DNA from: Deltaproteobacteria bacterium | GTDB taxonomy: Bacteria; Desulfobacterota; Desulfobacteria; Desulfobacterales; SURF-7 | Assembly (NCBI GenBank): GCA_019307665.1 | Contig: JAFDJC010000162.1 | Span: 1-7,336, forward strand | Reading direction: 5' to 3' | DNA: 7,336 nucleotides | In this document: one piece after another, positions 5,934 through 7,336 of the stretch | How positions within the stretch are numbered: the first letter of the stretch is position 1 | How the letters are laid out: every line of letters starts with the position of its first letter | Notes under the pieces: generated by a model | The model's database searches: none | Told to the model about the DNA's origin: nothing | What the model saw: only the letters and a program-made list of their open reading frames with translations | Position numbers and translations under genes: made by a program

Positions 5934-6896
5934 TTAAAACAGCGTTAAAAACCAGCGCATTCCAAGGAGGATTCCCGTTGTGAAAATGGCGAAAGCAGCA
6001 ACAGTTAAAAACATGACATTCACCGACTGTTGTATTTGATCTTTATGAAGGGGACAGCCGGCTTCACCGATTGTCGGCTTGGAAATGGTTTTGCCAAAGT
6101 AGATGCTGTCCCCGCCAAGCTGAACACCCAGGGCTCCGGCCATGGCCGCTTCAGCAAATCCGGAGTTCGGGCTGCTGTGATTTTTGCAGTCCCTTTGCAT
6201 AATCCGCCAGGAATTGAAAGCATTTAACTTTAATGGAATCGAGACCAGCCCGATGATCGGTGCAGTGAGCCTTGCCGGAATATAGTTGGCAAGATCATCC
6301 AGCCTGGCCGCGGCAAAGCCGAATTTGAAATAAGACTCATTTTTATAGCCGAACATGGAATCCATGGTATTGATGGCCCGGTAGGCAATAGCTCCCACAG
6401 GACCAAAAAAGGCAGCATAGAACAGGGGGGCTGTCGCTCCGTCAACGATACTTTCGGCAACACTTTCAACGGCTGCCCGCACGATGCCGGGCTCATCAAG
6501 CTGTGAGGTTTCACGGCCTACAATCATTCCTACCCGTTTTCTTGCTTTCGGGATATTCCCTGCCTTTAACGCTCTAAAAACACTGTTGGCATGTTTTGAA
6601 AGGTCCTTGGGGCAGATACAGATATAAATCATCAGAACCGAGACAGCATCCCCGGCAAGAGGGTGAAGGCGTCCGGCAATGAATAGCAAACCCAATGAAA
6701 CGCCAATGCAAATGGTTAATGTGGATATTACACACAATAGTCCGGAAAGGTATTGCGACGATATAATTTGTCTGGAGATTTTTTCAGTGGTTTTTGCCAG
6801 CCAACCAATCCAGGAAACCGGATGAGGCAGCTGCCGGGGATCACCCAGTAAAAGGTCGATTAGCAAGGCACATATCAGAATCAGTTCAAGAGGCAT
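5934..6896 (-). CDS. cbiB: Adenosylcobinamide-phosphate synthase CbiB (CobD)
   Basis: A 320-aa integral membrane protein that joins an aminopropanol-type linker to adenosylcobyric acid late in cobamide synthesis. Family landmarks are clear: the start LLIDLLLGDPRQLPHPVSWIG (G18-D19-P20, H25-P26-V27), then VGRETSQLDEPGIVRAAVES, the NTMDSMFGYKN block, AARLDDLANYIPARLTAP, and HSSPNSGFAEAAMAGALGV with LGG and Y-x-G after it. Several hydrophobic helices, including about 50-75 and the C-terminal 294-314, fit a membrane enzyme. Length is normal (about 310-325). In the VAES-IVDG segment Ser replaces the Asn often seen in VAEN-x-x-DG; I regard it as natural variation. The ATG at 6896 lies 3 bp after the cobQ stop, implying translational coupling; the ribosome binding site (GAAG) is weak. 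Its stop is 2 bp from the stop of the convergent lipoprotein gene. Confidence 0.96.
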   Translation of the reverse strand: MPLELILICALLIDLLLGDPRQLPHPVSWIGWLAKTTEKISRQIISSQYLSGLLCVISTLTICIGVSLGLLFIAGRLHPLAGDAVSVLMIYICICPKDLSKHANSVFRALKAGNIPKARKRVGMIVGRETSQLDEPGIVRAAVESVAESIVDGATAPLFYAAFFGPVGAIAYRAINTMDSMFGYKNESYFKFGFAAARLDDLANYIPARLTAPIIGLVSIPLKLNAFNSWRIMQRDCKNHSSPNSGFAEAAMAGALGVQLGGDSIYFGKTISKPTIGEAGCPLHKDQIQQSVNVMFLTVAAFAIFTTGILLGMRWFLTLF

Positions 6897-6899
6897 TTT

Positions 6900-7336
6900 T
6901 CAGATCTTCATCATCCGGTAAATCTCATCTATGTTTAAGCTTTCCCTGACAGCATCTGCTATTTTGTCAAAAGCCTGTTCAAGGTTATAGGTTGTCAGGA
7001 TTCTTCCTGCCGGCGACTTGCCGGCCCTTACGCGTAAGCGATCAATAAACCATCGGCGGAATGGATCAGCGTCAAATATGCCGTGAAGATATGTACCCCA
7101 GATATGTCCATCTTCTGTTGACACACCGCTGACTTCATTTTCAGTGCGAATTATAACAGTCAAATTGTCTCCACTTGTCCTGCCATGATGAATTTCGTAG
7201 CCGGATACTTCTAAGTTTGACGGGAAATGCCTGGCCTTGACCTGGCGCAGCGTTTTTTGAGGGGCCATGGTCGTGGATACAGGCAGAAGGTTCAGGCCTG
7301 CCATATGTCCACAGGCGGTTTCAATTTTGTGCGGAT
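6900..7336 (-). CDS. cobQ: Cobyric acid synthase CobQ (CbiP), C-terminal part, partial
   Basis: The last 145 codons of a glutamine-dependent amidase that converts adenosylcobyrinic acid a,c-diamide to cobyric acid by amidating four side chains. The frame is open to the right window edge; upstream of Met at 7304 it still reads PHKIETACGH. The visible part belongs to the glutamine amidotransferase domain: GLNLLPVSTTMAPQKTLRQV, then GYEIHHGRT, then GTYLHGIFD, which carries the catalytic His of class I (CobQ-type) amidotransferases. The nucleophile Cys and the N-terminal ATP-binding domain lie outside the window. It ends 3 bp before cbiB on the same strand, the common cobQ-cbiB order. Nothing in the visible part suggests inactivation. 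Confidence 0.94.
   Translation of the reverse strand, partial: PHKIETACGHMAGLNLLPVSTTMAPQKTLRQVKARHFPSNLEVSGYEIHHGRTSGDNLTVIIRTENEVSGVSTEDGHIWGTYLHGIFDADPFRRWFIDRLRVRAGKSPAGRILTTYNLEQAFDKIADAVRESLNIDEIYRMMKI

Noticed and set aside
5926..5965. Bidirectional terminator between the convergent lipoprotein and cbiB genes
   Set aside because: The stops are 2 bp apart and I find no G-C-rich hairpin with flanking A/T runs there.
6020..6514. Alternative frames on both strands within cbiB
   Set aside because: cbiB is intact and carries all its family motifs; these frames have no independent support.

Overview
The window looks like a chromosomal segment of an anaerobic bacterium that uses corrinoid-dependent methyl transfer. 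A Desulfobacterota (sulfate-reducer-like) host is my best guess. It rests on gene content (UroD-family methyltransferase, small corrinoid protein and 2Fe-2S activator in one operon), cobamide biosynthesis genes close by, moderate base composition and strong AAGGAG-type ribosome binding sites. The taxonomic call is inference, not something the sequence proves.

Layout: (1) 1-2786, minus strand, read right to left: a two-TM extracytoplasmic protein of unknown function, a UroD-family methyltransferase, a 213-aa corrinoid protein with the D-x-H-x-x-G cobalamin motif, and the start of a 2Fe-2S corrinoid activation protein cut by the window edge. The genes are spaced by 19 bp, 16 bp and an 8-bp overlap, so the last three are almost certainly one operon and the first may be its leader gene. 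(2) 2787-3008: a divergent, AT-rich intergenic region. It holds a sigma70-like promoter for the minus-strand genes and a three-fold tandem, 10-bp-phased TGWTACA repeat that resembles an operator for an OmpR-family response regulator. (3) 3009-5462, plus strand: a CpxP/Spy-like lipoprotein, an OmpR-family response regulator and a CpxA-type sensor kinase, forming a compact envelope-stress module. A second small lipoprotein with a BamE/SmpA-like pattern follows at 5548-5931. (4) 5934-7336, minus strand: cbiB (cobD) and the 3' end of cobQ (cbiP), late steps of cobamide synthesis, convergent with the plus-strand block with only 2 bp between stop codons.

How the genes may work together: the UroD-like enzyme probably moves a methyl group to or from the corrinoid protein. 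The ferredoxin-domain protein would re-reduce the corrinoid after accidental oxidation, and CobQ/CbiB would help make the cofactor. The central operon looks self-contained: sensor kinase and regulator, with a periplasmic lipoprotein likely to act as feedback inhibitor or chaperone, and a repeated operator just upstream that the regulator probably binds. The most notable points are this operator, which sits between the two divergent transcription units, and the unrecognised cysteine-containing membrane protein at the head of the methyltransferase operon. I saw no RNA genes, mobile elements, CRISPR arrays, cobalamin riboswitch or clear intrinsic terminator.
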